In this document: positions 33,532 through 41,711 of the stretch, piece by piece
Layout: each line of letters begins with the position of its first letter
Position numbering within the stretch: position 1 is the first letter of the stretch
NCBI RefSeq assembly: GCF_016785085.1
Contig: NZ_JAENHO010000002.1
Location: forward strand, 496,001-560,000
DNA length: 64,000 nt
Reading direction: 5' to 3'
Source of the DNA: Paractinoplanes lichenicola
GTDB taxonomy: Bacteria > Actinomycetota > Actinomycetes > Mycobacteriales > Micromonosporaceae
Translations under genes and position numbers: made by a program
The notes under the pieces: model-generated
What the model was told of the DNA's origin: nothing
Database searches by the model: none
The model's input: only the letters and a program-made list of their open reading frames with translations

Positions 33532-34250
33532 CCGACGCCCTGTGGTATTTCGCGCGGGGCAGCGGCGTGGTCTCGCTCGTGCTGCTGACCGTGGTGGTCG
33601 CGCTGGGCATCGGCGCCCGCAGCGGCCGTACGGCGTTCGGCCTGCCCCGCTTCGCCGTGAACCTGCTGCACCGCAACGCCGCCCTGCTGGCCGTGGTGTT
33701 CCTGGCCGGGCACGTGGTCAGCCTGCTCTTCGACCCGTACGCCCAGCTGCGCGTCTTCGACCTGGTGCTGCCGTTCGCGGGCAACTACCGCCCGGTCTGG
33801 CAGGGCCTGGGCACGCTGGCGTTCGACCTGCTGCTCGCCATCGTGATCACCAGCCTGCTCCGCAAGCGGCTCGGCGCCCGGGTCTGGCGGATCGTGCACT
33901 GGCTGGCCTACCTGTGCTGGCCGGTCGCGCTGCTGCACGGCCTCGGCACCGGCTCCGACAACGGCACGGTCTGGCTCTGGACGATCTCGGCCCTGTGCAC
34001 GCTGCTCGTCGTGGCCGCCGTGGGCTGGCGCCTGGCCCCGTCCTTCTCCCGCTTCCCCGAACGAGCGCGACGGCACATCAACCCACGCCTGCTCCCCGCC
34101 CCCACCCCAGCCCTGACCCAGCCCGGCACCCCATCCCAGCCCGGCACTCCGCCCCAGCCCGGCACTCCGCCCCAGCCCGGCACTCCGCCGCCGGCCCATT
34201 TCGGCGCTCGGGCGTCGGCTCAGCCCGGCTCGTACGAGGAGGTTCGATGA
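33528..34250 (+). CDS. Ferric-reductase-like transmembrane protein
   Basis: A 240-residue membrane protein of the ferric-reductase-like transmembrane (FRD/MsrQ-like) group, with about six helices (for example YFARGSGVVSLVLLTVVVAL). Heme-ligand-type His occur in NLLHRNAALL with FLAGHVVSLLF, and in RIVHWLAYLCWPVALLHGLG. It probably passes electrons across the membrane. The C-terminal tail (about 180-240) is Pro-rich with four QPGTPP-type repeats encoded by 18-bp tandem units. Coupled by ATGA overlaps to the genes on both sides. Confidence 0.88.
   Translation: MTDALWYFARGSGVVSLVLLTVVVALGIGARSGRTAFGLPRFAVNLLHRNAALLAVVFLAGHVVSLLFDPYAQLRVFDLVLPFAGNYRPVWQGLGTLAFDLLLAIVITSLLRKRLGARVWRIVHWLAYLCWPVALLHGLGTGSDNGTVWLWTISALCTLLVVAAVGWRLAPSFSRFPERARRHINPRLLPAPTPALTQPGTPSQPGTPPQPGTPPQPGTPPPAHFGARASAQPGSYEEVR
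34119..34190 (+). repeat. Four tandem 18-bp repeats coding QPGTPP units
   Basis: Four copies of CAGCCCGGCACTCCGCCC, the first and last with a few changes, run in frame and encode the Pro-rich tail of the ferric-reductase-like protein. Copy-number variation would only change tail length. Confidence 0.9.
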
Positions 34251-35455
34251 CCAGCGTCGCGGAGGCACCACCCGGCAGCTCGGTGGAGTCCAGGCTGCTT
34301 GCCGACCCCGCCGGGACCCGGCTCGACGTCCACCTGACCCAGCACGGCCGCCTGCCCGCCGCCGACCTCACCCAGGTGATCGGCATGGCCCGCGACGCCG
34401 GGCTGACCGGTCGCGGCGGCGCCGGCTTCCCGTTGTGGCGCAAGCTCGCCGCCGTCGCGGCCACCAACCGGCCCGCCGTGGTGATCGCGAACGGCGCCGA
34501 GGGCGAGCCGGCCAGCGGCAAGGACAAGGCCCTGCTCGCGTACGCGCCGAACTTGGTTCTCGACGGCCTCCAGTTGGTCGCGGCCGGAGCCCGGAGCGCT
34601 GTTCTCTATGTGCCCGCCTCGGCCCACCCCGCACTGGCCCGCCTGCTCGACCAGCGCCGGTCGGCCGGGCTCGATCGGGTGCCGGTCCGGCTGGTCGCGG
34701 CGCCCGACGCGTTCGTCGCGGGGGAGGAGAGCGCGGTGGCGTCGGCCGTAGCGGGCCAGGGTGCGGTCCCGGCCGACAAGCTGGTGCGGATCACCGACGC
34801 GGGGACCCTGGTGCAGAACGTCGAGACACTCGCGCACCTGGCGATGATCGCGCGCTACGGGCCCGGCTGGTTCCGCGCGGCCGGCACCTATGACGAGCCG
34901 GGCACCTTTCTGGCCACGGTCAGTGGCGCGGTCGCGTCACCGGGCGTGGTCGAGGCCGGTTACGGGGTGGCGCTGGGTGACCTGATCGCGGCCGCGGGTG
35001 GGGCCACGGCGCCACTCGCCGCGGTGCTCGTCGGTGGGTATCACGGCGCCTGGGTGCCGGCCGACCCTCGCCTGCCGGTCAGTCGCGCGGCTCTTACGCC
35101 GTACGGGGGCAGTCCCGGCGCCGGCGTGATCATGGCGCTGCCGGTCGGCGCGTGCGGGCTCGTCGAGACGGCCCGGATCGCCGGTTATCTGGCCGAGCAG
35201 AGCGCCGGCCAATGCGGGCCGTGCGTCAACGGTCTGCCCAGGCTCGCGAGCACGCTCTCCGACCTGGCCGCACGCCGAGCCCGACCGGGCCTGCCGGCCG
35301 AGGTCGAGCGGTTGGCCCGCCTGGTCACCGGTCGCGGCGCCTGCCGCCACCCGGACGGCACGGCCCGCCTGATCCACAGCGCCATGCGCGCCTTCCACGC
35401 CGACGCCACCGCGCATCTGGCCGGACAATGCCTGGCCGAGAGGAGCCACCGATGA
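34247..35455 (+). CDS. NuoF-like NADH/flavin oxidoreductase with SLBB and partial Fe-S site
   Basis: A 402-residue protein resembling the 51-kDa subunit of complex I. The FMN-binding GRGGAGFPLWRKL and NADH-binding VIANGAEGEPASGKDKALL are present. These are followed by the conserved VRITDAGTLVQNVETLAHLA, an SLBB-type region (PGVVEAGYGVALGDLIAAAG) and the C-terminal Fe-S helical domain. In that domain the expected SCGxCxPC reads SAGQCGPC, so the first of four cluster Cys is Ala; the last may be in GACRHPDG. GAGGAGG precedes the ATG at 34247, which overlaps the upstream stop. It likely feeds electrons from NAD(P)H to the ferredoxin and membrane protein of the operon. Confidence 0.88.
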   Translation: MTSVAEAPPGSSVESRLLADPAGTRLDVHLTQHGRLPAADLTQVIGMARDAGLTGRGGAGFPLWRKLAAVAATNRPAVVIANGAEGEPASGKDKALLAYAPNLVLDGLQLVAAGARSAVLYVPASAHPALARLLDQRRSAGLDRVPVRLVAAPDAFVAGEESAVASAVAGQGAVPADKLVRITDAGTLVQNVETLAHLAMIARYGPGWFRAAGTYDEPGTFLATVSGAVASPGVVEAGYGVALGDLIAAAGGATAPLAAVLVGGYHGAWVPADPRLPVSRAALTPYGGSPGAGVIMALPVGACGLVETARIAGYLAEQSAGQCGPCVNGLPRLASTLSDLAARRARPGLPAEVERLARLVTGRGACRHPDGTARLIHSAMRAFHADATAHLAGQCLAERSHR

Positions 35456-35721
35456 GCCACGCCGAGACGACGAGGATCGGCCGCGGGCAAGAGCCGGCAA
35501 GCCGCCGCTTGCACGTCGACTGGACGGCGTGTGACGGGCGCGGCCTGTGCGCCGAGTTGCTGCCCGAGTTGCTCACTGAGGACGACTGGGGCTTTCCGGT
35601 GGCCCGGGGTGACATGACGGTGCCGCCGGCCCTGGAGCCGGCGGCACGTCAAGCGGTGGACCGTTGCCCGGCCCTGGCCTTGCGACTGGTCAGCGAACGC
35701 CCAGCGCCCGCTTCATCGTGA
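35452..35721 (+). CDS. Ferredoxin, single-cluster (3Fe-4S type)
   Basis: An 89-residue protein. The motif CDGRGLC, followed about 45 residues later by CPALAL, is the three-Cys pattern of single [3Fe-4S] actinobacterial ferredoxins; WGFPVA is the usual core strand. The N-terminal 20 residues are an extra charged tail. The ATG at 35452 overlaps the NuoF-like stop. Its last 32 bases overlap the 3' end of the convergent alkaline phosphatase gene. Confidence 0.88.
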   Translation: MSHAETTRIGRGQEPASRRLHVDWTACDGRGLCAELLPELLTEDDWGFPVARGDMTVPPALEPAARQAVDRCPALALRLVSERPAPASS

Positions 35722-37039
35722 AGAACAGGTCGGTCTGGTTGGTCACGCCGAGCACGTTGGCCGCCTGCGGGCCGCCCGCGGCGATCCGCACCTCGGTGCC
35801 GGTGTGCTGCTGCGAGCCGGTGATCTCGGCCGTGGCGTAGCTGATCGTCATGTTCGCGTTGTCGTGCGTGATCAGCGTGGCCGTGTAGCCGAGGGTCGCC
35901 TCCTCGACGATCTGGCTGGTGTGGCCGTGGTCGGCGGTGACGACGACCAGGGTGTCGGGGTTGCGCTTCTGGTATTCGAGCACCTTCTTGATCGCGGCGT
36001 CGAAGGCCACGGTCTCACCGATCTGGCCGCACGGGTTGGCCGCGTGGTCCTGCTTGTCGATCGAGGCGCCCTCGATCTGCAGGAAGAAGCCCTGGCGGCT
36101 GTGCTTGGTCTGCTTGTCCAGCACGTCGATCGCCTTGGTGGCCATGTCGACCAGGTGCGGCTGCGTCGCCGTACGGGCGGTGTTGACCTCACACTTGGCG
36201 GGCGTGGTGCCCGTCCGCGTCGGCTTCGGGCCGACCCACTCGAGGTCCATGTTGTTCTTGGCGAACGCGCCCAGGATCGGCTTGTCGCCCTTGGCCGCGG
36301 CCAGCCCGGCGGCGTCGGTCACGACGTGGTAGCCGTTGGCCTGGGCCTGCTGGGTGACGGTCTTGCCCTTGTACTGCCCGGCCTTGACGGTCTGGTCGAA
36401 GTACTGCTTGCCGCCGCCGAGCAGCAGGTCGGGCTTGGTCTGCACGAGCTGCTCGGCGATCGAGCCGGCGCCGCCGTTGACCTTGTCGTTGACCGCGCAG
36501 GTGGCCATCGCGTCGGGGCCCTTGCAGTCGCGGTTGATCACGTGCGAGCCGAGCACGGCCGGGGTCGCGTCCTGCAGCTCGGCCGTGGTGACGTCGCCCG
36601 TGCGGTAGCCGGCCTTCTTGGCCAGCTCGAGGATGGTCGGCTGCGGCTTGCCGTCCGGGGTCACCGAGATCGCGCCGTTGTAGGTCTTGCGGCCGGTGGC
36701 CCAGCCGCTGCCCGAGGCGGCCGAGTCGGTCACGTACTCGGGCTTGCTCGGGTCGTCCTTCTGCACCGCGTACGTGGTGTAGGCGCCGGTCAGCGGCAGC
36801 TTGTCCATCGCCAGGCGGCCGTTCGCGCCGACCTGGTAGTTGCGGGCGATGGTGATCTCGCTGTCGCCCATGCCGTCACCGATGAGCAGGATGACGTTGC
36901 GAGCCTGACCACCCTTGATCGCCTGCCGGGCGGCCTGGGTGTTGTCGTGGTGGCCGTCGCCGGCCAGGGCGGCCGACGGAATCGCGACGACCGCGGCCGC
37001 CACCAGCGCCAGGGTCTTCTTGGAACGCAGAGCATTCAT
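35690..37039 (-). CDS. Secreted alkaline phosphatase (PhoA type)
   Basis: A 449-residue enzyme. The ATG at 37039 has TTGGAG upstream and leads a Sec signal peptide (KKTLALVAAAVVAIPSAALA). Metal and catalytic landmarks are VILLIGDGMGDSEIT, the nucleophile Ser in VTDSAASGSGWATGRKT, IEGASIDKQDHAANP and VTADHGHTSQIVE. It releases phosphate from phosphomonoesters outside the cell. A GTTCATC box on the minus strand about 130 bases upstream loosely resembles half of a PHO box, so control by PhoP is possible but not shown. Confidence 0.94.
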   Translation of the reverse strand: MNALRSKKTLALVAAAVVAIPSAALAGDGHHDNTQAARQAIKGGQARNVILLIGDGMGDSEITIARNYQVGANGRLAMDKLPLTGAYTTYAVQKDDPSKPEYVTDSAASGSGWATGRKTYNGAISVTPDGKPQPTILELAKKAGYRTGDVTTAELQDATPAVLGSHVINRDCKGPDAMATCAVNDKVNGGAGSIAEQLVQTKPDLLLGGGKQYFDQTVKAGQYKGKTVTQQAQANGYHVVTDAAGLAAAKGDKPILGAFAKNNMDLEWVGPKPTRTGTTPAKCEVNTARTATQPHLVDMATKAIDVLDKQTKHSRQGFFLQIEGASIDKQDHAANPCGQIGETVAFDAAIKKVLEYQKRNPDTLVVVTADHGHTSQIVEEATLGYTATLITHDNANMTISYATAEITGSQQHTGTEVRIAAGGPQAANVLGVTNQTDLFFTMKRALGVR

Positions 37040-37256
37040 TAATGCGCACTCCAATATGCGTGGAAGCTTGGTCAACCTCACGCCATCAGTCTCGTCCGGC
37101 TTTCCGGTGGCCAACAGGTTACGAACAAGCCAACTCGGGCCGGATGTGATGTTCGGGATGAACGGACAACAACCACGCGCTGTCAGTTCCCTGAGATCGC
37201 CGCGACGCGTAAGTGGAGAGGCATCCCCATTTGATCATGCCGTCTAAGCTCGTGCG

Positions 37257-38438
37257 GTGCTGAGGATCGTGCGGCTCGTGCTCGCGGTGGCGATCACGGC
37301 TACCGCCGCCCTGGGCGCGGCCCGCCTGACCGCACCGGCCGGCGGCGGCATCTCCCCGCAGCTGGCCTTCCTCCGCGCCGAGCTGGAATCGGGCGCGGCC
37401 GAGCAGGCGCAGGAGCTCTTCCCCGAGGGCTATTTCTTCCTGTACGCCCTGTACGGTCTGACGGCGGTCGACGAGGGCCGGGCCGACGACGCGCGCTGGG
37501 CCCTGACCCACCTCGAGTCGGACGCGGGCCGGGCCCCCTTCGGCGGCGACATGCCCCTGCGGTACGGCGTCTTCTACCGCGGCTGGGTCAACTGGCTGCG
37601 CGGCGGCATCGTTTCCTTGTCGCGCGACCCCGCCGAGGTGCGGAGGTTCGAGCAGGACTCGGCCGAGATCGCCGCCGCCTTCGACGGGTCCCCCACGCCC
37701 TACCTGGTCTCCTATCCCGGCCAGGCGTGGCCGGTCGACTCGACGGTGGCCATGGCGTCGCTCCGCCTGCACGACAAACTGCTCACCCCCAAATACGACG
37801 TCACGACGATCGTCTGGCTGGCCAACGTGCGGGCGAGCCTCGACCCCGCCACCCAGCTGATCCCGCACACGGCCGACGCCGACACGGGCGAGCCCACCTC
37901 CGGGGCCCAAGGCACCTCGCAAAGCATGATCAACCGCTTCCTGCCCGAGATCGACGCCGACTTCGCCACCCAGCAATACACCCGATTCCGTACGTGGTTC
38001 CTCGACGCCCCGCTGGGCCTCGGCCCCGCCGTACGGGAGTATCCGGTCGGCTTCGACGGCCCCGCCAACGTCGACTCGGGCCCGCTCGTCCTCGGCATCA
38101 GCCTCTCCGCCACCGCCGTCACCATCGGCGCCGCCCGCGTCCACGGCGATGCTTCCCTGGCCACGGGCCTGTCCCAGTTCGGCGAGGTGGCCGGCCTACC
38201 GCTCTCCACCCCCTGGACCAAGCGGTACGCCCTCGGCCTGGCCCCGATCGGCGACGCGTTCCTGGCCTGGTCCAAGTCCGCCCGGTTGTGGGTCGCCACC
38301 CCGCCCGCGGAACCGCCGTCCCGCCACATCTCCATGTGGTGGCGCCTGCCGCTGCTCACGCTGTTCCTGGCCGTGGGCACCGCGCCGTGGCTGCTGCGGG
38401 CCGCCCTCCGACGCCGACGGCTTACGGTCTCCGCCTGA
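37257..38438 (+). CDS. Membrane-associated protein, possibly alpha/alpha-toroid (linalool dehydratase-like)
   Basis: A 393-residue protein. An N-terminal hydrophobic segment (LRIVRLVLAVAITATAALGA) and a C-terminal one (WWRLPLLTLFLAVGTAPWLL) with RRRR flank a soluble middle. That middle is rich in Tyr/Trp motifs such as PEGYFFLYALYGLTAVDEG, RYGVFYRGWVNWLRG and YPGQAWPVDSTVAMASL. The pattern of helical repeats with aromatic loops recalls the linalool dehydratase/isomerase-like toroids; this is tentative. The GTG at 37257 lacks a Shine-Dalgarno, and TAAGCT 7 bases upstream suggests a leaderless transcript. Confidence 0.6.
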   Translation: MLRIVRLVLAVAITATAALGAARLTAPAGGGISPQLAFLRAELESGAAEQAQELFPEGYFFLYALYGLTAVDEGRADDARWALTHLESDAGRAPFGGDMPLRYGVFYRGWVNWLRGGIVSLSRDPAEVRRFEQDSAEIAAAFDGSPTPYLVSYPGQAWPVDSTVAMASLRLHDKLLTPKYDVTTIVWLANVRASLDPATQLIPHTADADTGEPTSGAQGTSQSMINRFLPEIDADFATQQYTRFRTWFLDAPLGLGPAVREYPVGFDGPANVDSGPLVLGISLSATAVTIGAARVHGDASLATGLSQFGEVAGLPLSTPWTKRYALGLAPIGDAFLAWSKSARLWVATPPAEPPSRHISMWWRLPLLTLFLAVGTAPWLLRAALRRRRLTVSA

Positions 38439-38577
38439 CCAGACCGGTCTGTTTGCCGGCGTCCGGGCTGGTCGAATGCATGCTGCGGCACCCCTCGGCT
38501 TAGAGCGTTTGGCCGATTTAAGCCGAAAAAACCGTTCCGCCGGTAACGAGGCGATAGGCCGGTTAGATTACGGAAGG

Positions 38578-38603
38578 CGAGAAGCCGGATCTTTCTCGGT
38601 TTT
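38578..38603 (+). terminator. Weak hairpin plus T-run in the leader of the Calx-beta gene
   Basis: CGAGAA (38578-38583) pairs with TTCTCG (38593-38598) and GTTTT follows. It lies 140 bases after the preceding stop and 45 bases before the riboswitch. It could end the upstream transcript or fold in the leader RNA. A TAGATT box at 38564-38569 is a possible -10 for the riboswitch transcript. Confidence 0.35.
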
Positions 38604-38648
38604 CGCTGCTCGGCCGGCCCAAGCCGGTTTCCCCGAGCCCCGCCATCG

Positions 38649-38732
38649 GTGCGGTACCCGAACAGGCAAACCCGCCGCGAGGCGGAGACGCAAAGCCAGG
38701 GGCCTCCCCCGACGGAGGCAGCCCAGCCGCCG
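38649..38732 (+). ncRNA. Cyclic di-GMP-I (GEMM) riboswitch
   Basis: The hallmark GEMM core is present: ACAGGCAAACC, a P2 stem CCGCC/GGCGG capped by a GCGA tetraloop, then GACGCAAAGCC, GGGGCCT, a P3 hairpin (GGCCTCC/GGAGGC) with receptor-like AGGCAGCC, and a closing GC-rich P1 strand (CCGCC) that can pair with GGTGCGG at about 38648. The tetraloop and receptor pairing is diagnostic for the class that binds c-di-GMP. It ends just before the ribosome-binding region (GAAGGAG) of the Calx-beta gene, so control of translation initiation is likely; no terminator follows. The 3' boundary is approximate. Confidence 0.85.
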
Positions 38733-38749
38733 AAGGAGAACAGAAGGAC

Positions 38750-41653
38750 ATGGCCTATTCAGAAGCCCATGCGGCGACGAGCGGCTCCGTTCCGTTCGCG
38801 CTGTTTGGCAAAAAGCCCGTGCGGATGGTGCTTTCTGCCGCCGTCGCAGCTGCCATCGGCGTTGCGCCCGCACTCGTGTATTCCTCGCCGGCGATGGCCG
38901 ACCCGGGTGACCTTGTGCTCACGCCCCAGTCGACCACGGTCGCTGAGAACGGCATTCTCACAATCGACTACAAGTACAACGGGGCGGCAGTCAACGCCAG
39001 TCCCGCTTCGTACTCGATCAGCGCTGTTCCGTCGGTCAGCGCGAACCACGCCAGCTCCACGGACTTCGCACTCACCAGCGCCGCCACTATCTCGGTCGAC
39101 ACCACCCACACCACTGGCACCATCACGGTGAAGGCGGCGGCTGACCAGATCTACGAGGGTGACGAGACCTTCGTGGTCAAGGCGGTCAACGGGAGTGACG
39201 ACACCGCGACGACGGCGGATCTGACGATCACCGACGGTGACGCGCCGTCCTTCACTCTGACGACGCCGGCGTCGACGACGCCGGCTCAGGAAGCCGCGGC
39301 CGGCTCGCTGACCCCGGCCAAGGCGACGGTCACGGCGGCGCTGCCCACGGGTTGGACGGCCGAGAAGGCCTACACGGTCAACCTGACCACTCTCGACGGC
39401 ACCGCTAAGGTCGCGACCGACTACACGGCGCTGGCGAACAAGGTCGTGACGATCCCGGTCGGCGGCACTTTTAAGGCCGAAGATGTGACGATCACGAGCG
39501 ACGGCCTGAAGGACAGTGCGCTCGTCGAGGACTTGACGGTGCTGGGCACCGGTCCTGCGAGCAATGTTCTGCCGCAGCAGGTGAAGGTCCAGATCAAGGA
39601 CGACCCGAAGGATGCGGTCGACCCCGTTCTGAGCATTGCCAAGGCCGCTGACGCCAAGGAAGGCACGAGCGCCAGCTTCAAGGTCACCGCCGACCACGGC
39701 TCCGACACCGAGATCAAGGCCTGGTGGTCGTCGCTGACCACCACGCCGATGACCGGCCACGGCACCGCGACTGCCGGCACGGACTTCGACTACGACGCCG
39801 ACGCGACCAAGCGGTTCGTCACCGTTCCCGCCGCCACGGCGCCGAATCCGGCGGCAGGCACGGTGGCCGCCAATATCCTGATCCCGCTCAAGAAGGACGA
39901 CGTCTACGAGCAGCCCGAGGACTTCACCATCGGGCTGGACAAGGCGACGGGTGCCACGGTCGGCACCCCGGCGTCCGCCATGGGCACGATCATCGACGAG
40001 AAGGACCTGACCACCGGTGTCACGCCGGTCAGCATCGACGAGGGCAACAACGGCCGCAAGCCGGCGACCTTCACCGCGACGCTGAGCCAGGCCGCTTCCA
40101 CCCCGGTCACCGTGATGTGGAAGACGACCCCCGGCACCGCGACGGCCAACGTCGACTACATGCCGACCAGCGGCACGGTCACCTTCCCGGCCGGCTCCAC
40201 CAAGCAGACGTTCACCGTCGACATCAACGGTGACCTGATGGACGAGCCGGACGAGACCTTCAGCATCGCCACCTCGTCGGAATTCGTCGGCTACAGCCCC
40301 TCGACGGCCCTGATCACGATCAAGGACGACGACGCCGCCCCGACGTTCAAGTTCGACAGCGTGACGATGGACGAGGGGAACATGCCGCACGCGGTCCTGC
40401 TCCCGGTCAAGCTGAGCAACCCCAGCTCCCAGGCGATCTCGTTCGACGTCACGGACACGACGGGTTCCGGCGCCGGTGCGGCCTCGGACACCTTCAACGT
40501 GAACACCATCGGCTCCGGTGACTACAGCCTGCTGACCGAGGGCAACGCGACGGTGAACATCCAGGCCGGCGAGACCGAGGGTTACGTCGTTGTTCTGGTG
40601 AACGGCGACAAGATCCACGAGAAGGCGGAGTGGGCGAAGTTCACCGCCACGCCGTCGGCCGGCACTATCGCCAACCTGGCGACGGGCGCCGCGGCCACGA
40701 CGTCGACGCTGACCCTGTCGAACGATGACAAGGCGCCGGACCTCGAGATCAACAATGTGACCGGCAAGGAAGGCGAGACGGTCCAGGTGACCGGTGTCGT
40801 CAGCGGCTGGGCCGACGACGACATCAAGCTGACCGTCGTCTTCGCCGGCGGCGCGTCGGACGGCAAGCGGGCCGCGAGTGCGGACGACTTCACCAACCCG
40901 GGTGCCACCCCGTGGACCATCGCCAAGGGCACGGTCGAGGGCACTGTCATCGACGTGGCCAAGGTTCCGCTGCTCGTGACGCCCGGCGCTGAGCCGGCCG
41001 AGACCATCCGGGTCACCGGTTATGGCGAGGGCAACGTCGGCACCGTGACCGAGGGTGTCATCACCATCGCGGCCCACGGCACCGCGCCGGAGGAGCCGGG
41101 TGAGCCCGGTGAGGCTCCCAAGCCGACCATCATGGCGAAGCCCACGAAGGTTGTCGGCCCGTCCAAGGTCGAGGTCGAGGGCACTGTTGCCCCCGGCAAG
41201 CAGGTCCAGCTGTGGAGCGCGACCGTCGGTGGCGGCGCCCTCAAGTGGGTCAAGAACGTGACCGCTGACGAGGACGGCTACTACTGGTTCGAGCAGAACA
41301 TCACCTGGGGCACGCGCTTCGCGACGCTCTCGCAGGGCGTGAAGTCCAACGAGATCGCCGTGTGGGTGCAGCAGGACCCGGTGTTCGTGGTCTCGACCTC
41401 GACCAAGGGTCAGCTGAACCTGGGCGTCAAGGGCATGCCTTGGGGAGCCGGTCAGACCGCTGCCGTCCAGCAGTGGGTGAACGGCGCCTGGGTGACCAAG
41501 TGGAGCGGCAAGACGGGCGCCGACGGTGTCTGGCGCGGTTCGCCCAAGTTCAAGTCGGGCACCTCGGTCGTCCTGCGGGCGTGGGTTGGCGGCGAGCCTG
41601 GCAAGGGCACCCTGCCGGCCTTCACCGACCAGATCAAGTCGACCGTTAAGTAA
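38750..41653 (+). CDS. Large secreted Calx-beta repeat protein
   Basis: A 967-residue exported protein. An unusually long N-terminus (about 24 residues) precedes a signal peptide (VRMVLSAAVAAAIGVAPALV, cleavage near AMA-DPG). Six to seven Calx-beta domains follow, with the repeated logic of a SVxEG-type start, a middle ATAxxDYxxxxGTVTFPAG, a DxxxExDETF segment and a final IxDDD. The clearest is at about 418-531. Two C-terminal Ig-like or carbohydrate-binding-like modules (about 790-967) contain WSATVGGG and QWVNGAWVTKW. Calx-beta domains bind Ca2+ and occur in adhesins. The c-di-GMP riboswitch suggests a biofilm, attachment or developmental role. No anchor is present. Confidence 0.88.
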   Translation: MAYSEAHAATSGSVPFALFGKKPVRMVLSAAVAAAIGVAPALVYSSPAMADPGDLVLTPQSTTVAENGILTIDYKYNGAAVNASPASYSISAVPSVSANHASSTDFALTSAATISVDTTHTTGTITVKAAADQIYEGDETFVVKAVNGSDDTATTADLTITDGDAPSFTLTTPASTTPAQEAAAGSLTPAKATVTAALPTGWTAEKAYTVNLTTLDGTAKVATDYTALANKVVTIPVGGTFKAEDVTITSDGLKDSALVEDLTVLGTGPASNVLPQQVKVQIKDDPKDAVDPVLSIAKAADAKEGTSASFKVTADHGSDTEIKAWWSSLTTTPMTGHGTATAGTDFDYDADATKRFVTVPAATAPNPAAGTVAANILIPLKKDDVYEQPEDFTIGLDKATGATVGTPASAMGTIIDEKDLTTGVTPVSIDEGNNGRKPATFTATLSQAASTPVTVMWKTTPGTATANVDYMPTSGTVTFPAGSTKQTFTVDINGDLMDEPDETFSIATSSEFVGYSPSTALITIKDDDAAPTFKFDSVTMDEGNMPHAVLLPVKLSNPSSQAISFDVTDTTGSGAGAASDTFNVNTIGSGDYSLLTEGNATVNIQAGETEGYVVVLVNGDKIHEKAEWAKFTATPSAGTIANLATGAAATTSTLTLSNDDKAPDLEINNVTGKEGETVQVTGVVSGWADDDIKLTVVFAGGASDGKRAASADDFTNPGATPWTIAKGTVEGTVIDVAKVPLLVTPGAEPAETIRVTGYGEGNVGTVTEGVITIAAHGTAPEEPGEPGEAPKPTIMAKPTKVVGPSKVEVEGTVAPGKQVQLWSATVGGGALKWVKNVTADEDGYYWFEQNITWGTRFATLSQGVKSNEIAVWVQQDPVFVVSTSTKGQLNLGVKGMPWGAGQTAAVQQWVNGAWVTKWSGKTGADGVWRGSPKFKSGTSVVLRAWVGGEPGKGTLPAFTDQIKSTVK

Positions 41654-41665
41654 GTAAAGAACGAA

Positions 41666-41704
41666 GACGGGGGCAGCCACTCGGCCGCCCCCGTCGCCTT
41701 TTGT
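41666..41704 (+). terminator. Rho-independent terminator of the Calx-beta gene
   Basis: GACGGGGGC (41666-41674) pairs with GCCCCCGTC (41687-41695) and a TTTT run follows (about 41699-41702). It lies 13 bases after the Calx-beta stop. It may also serve the convergent ABC exporter operon, which ends at 41712. Confidence 0.85.
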
Positions 41705-41711
41705 TCAGAGC

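Noticed and set aside
38759..41680. Minus-strand open frame of 973 codons opposite the Calx-beta gene
   Set aside because: Its composition is Arg/Asp/Gly-rich with no domain, and the plus strand carries signal peptide, Calx-beta repeats, riboswitch and terminator.
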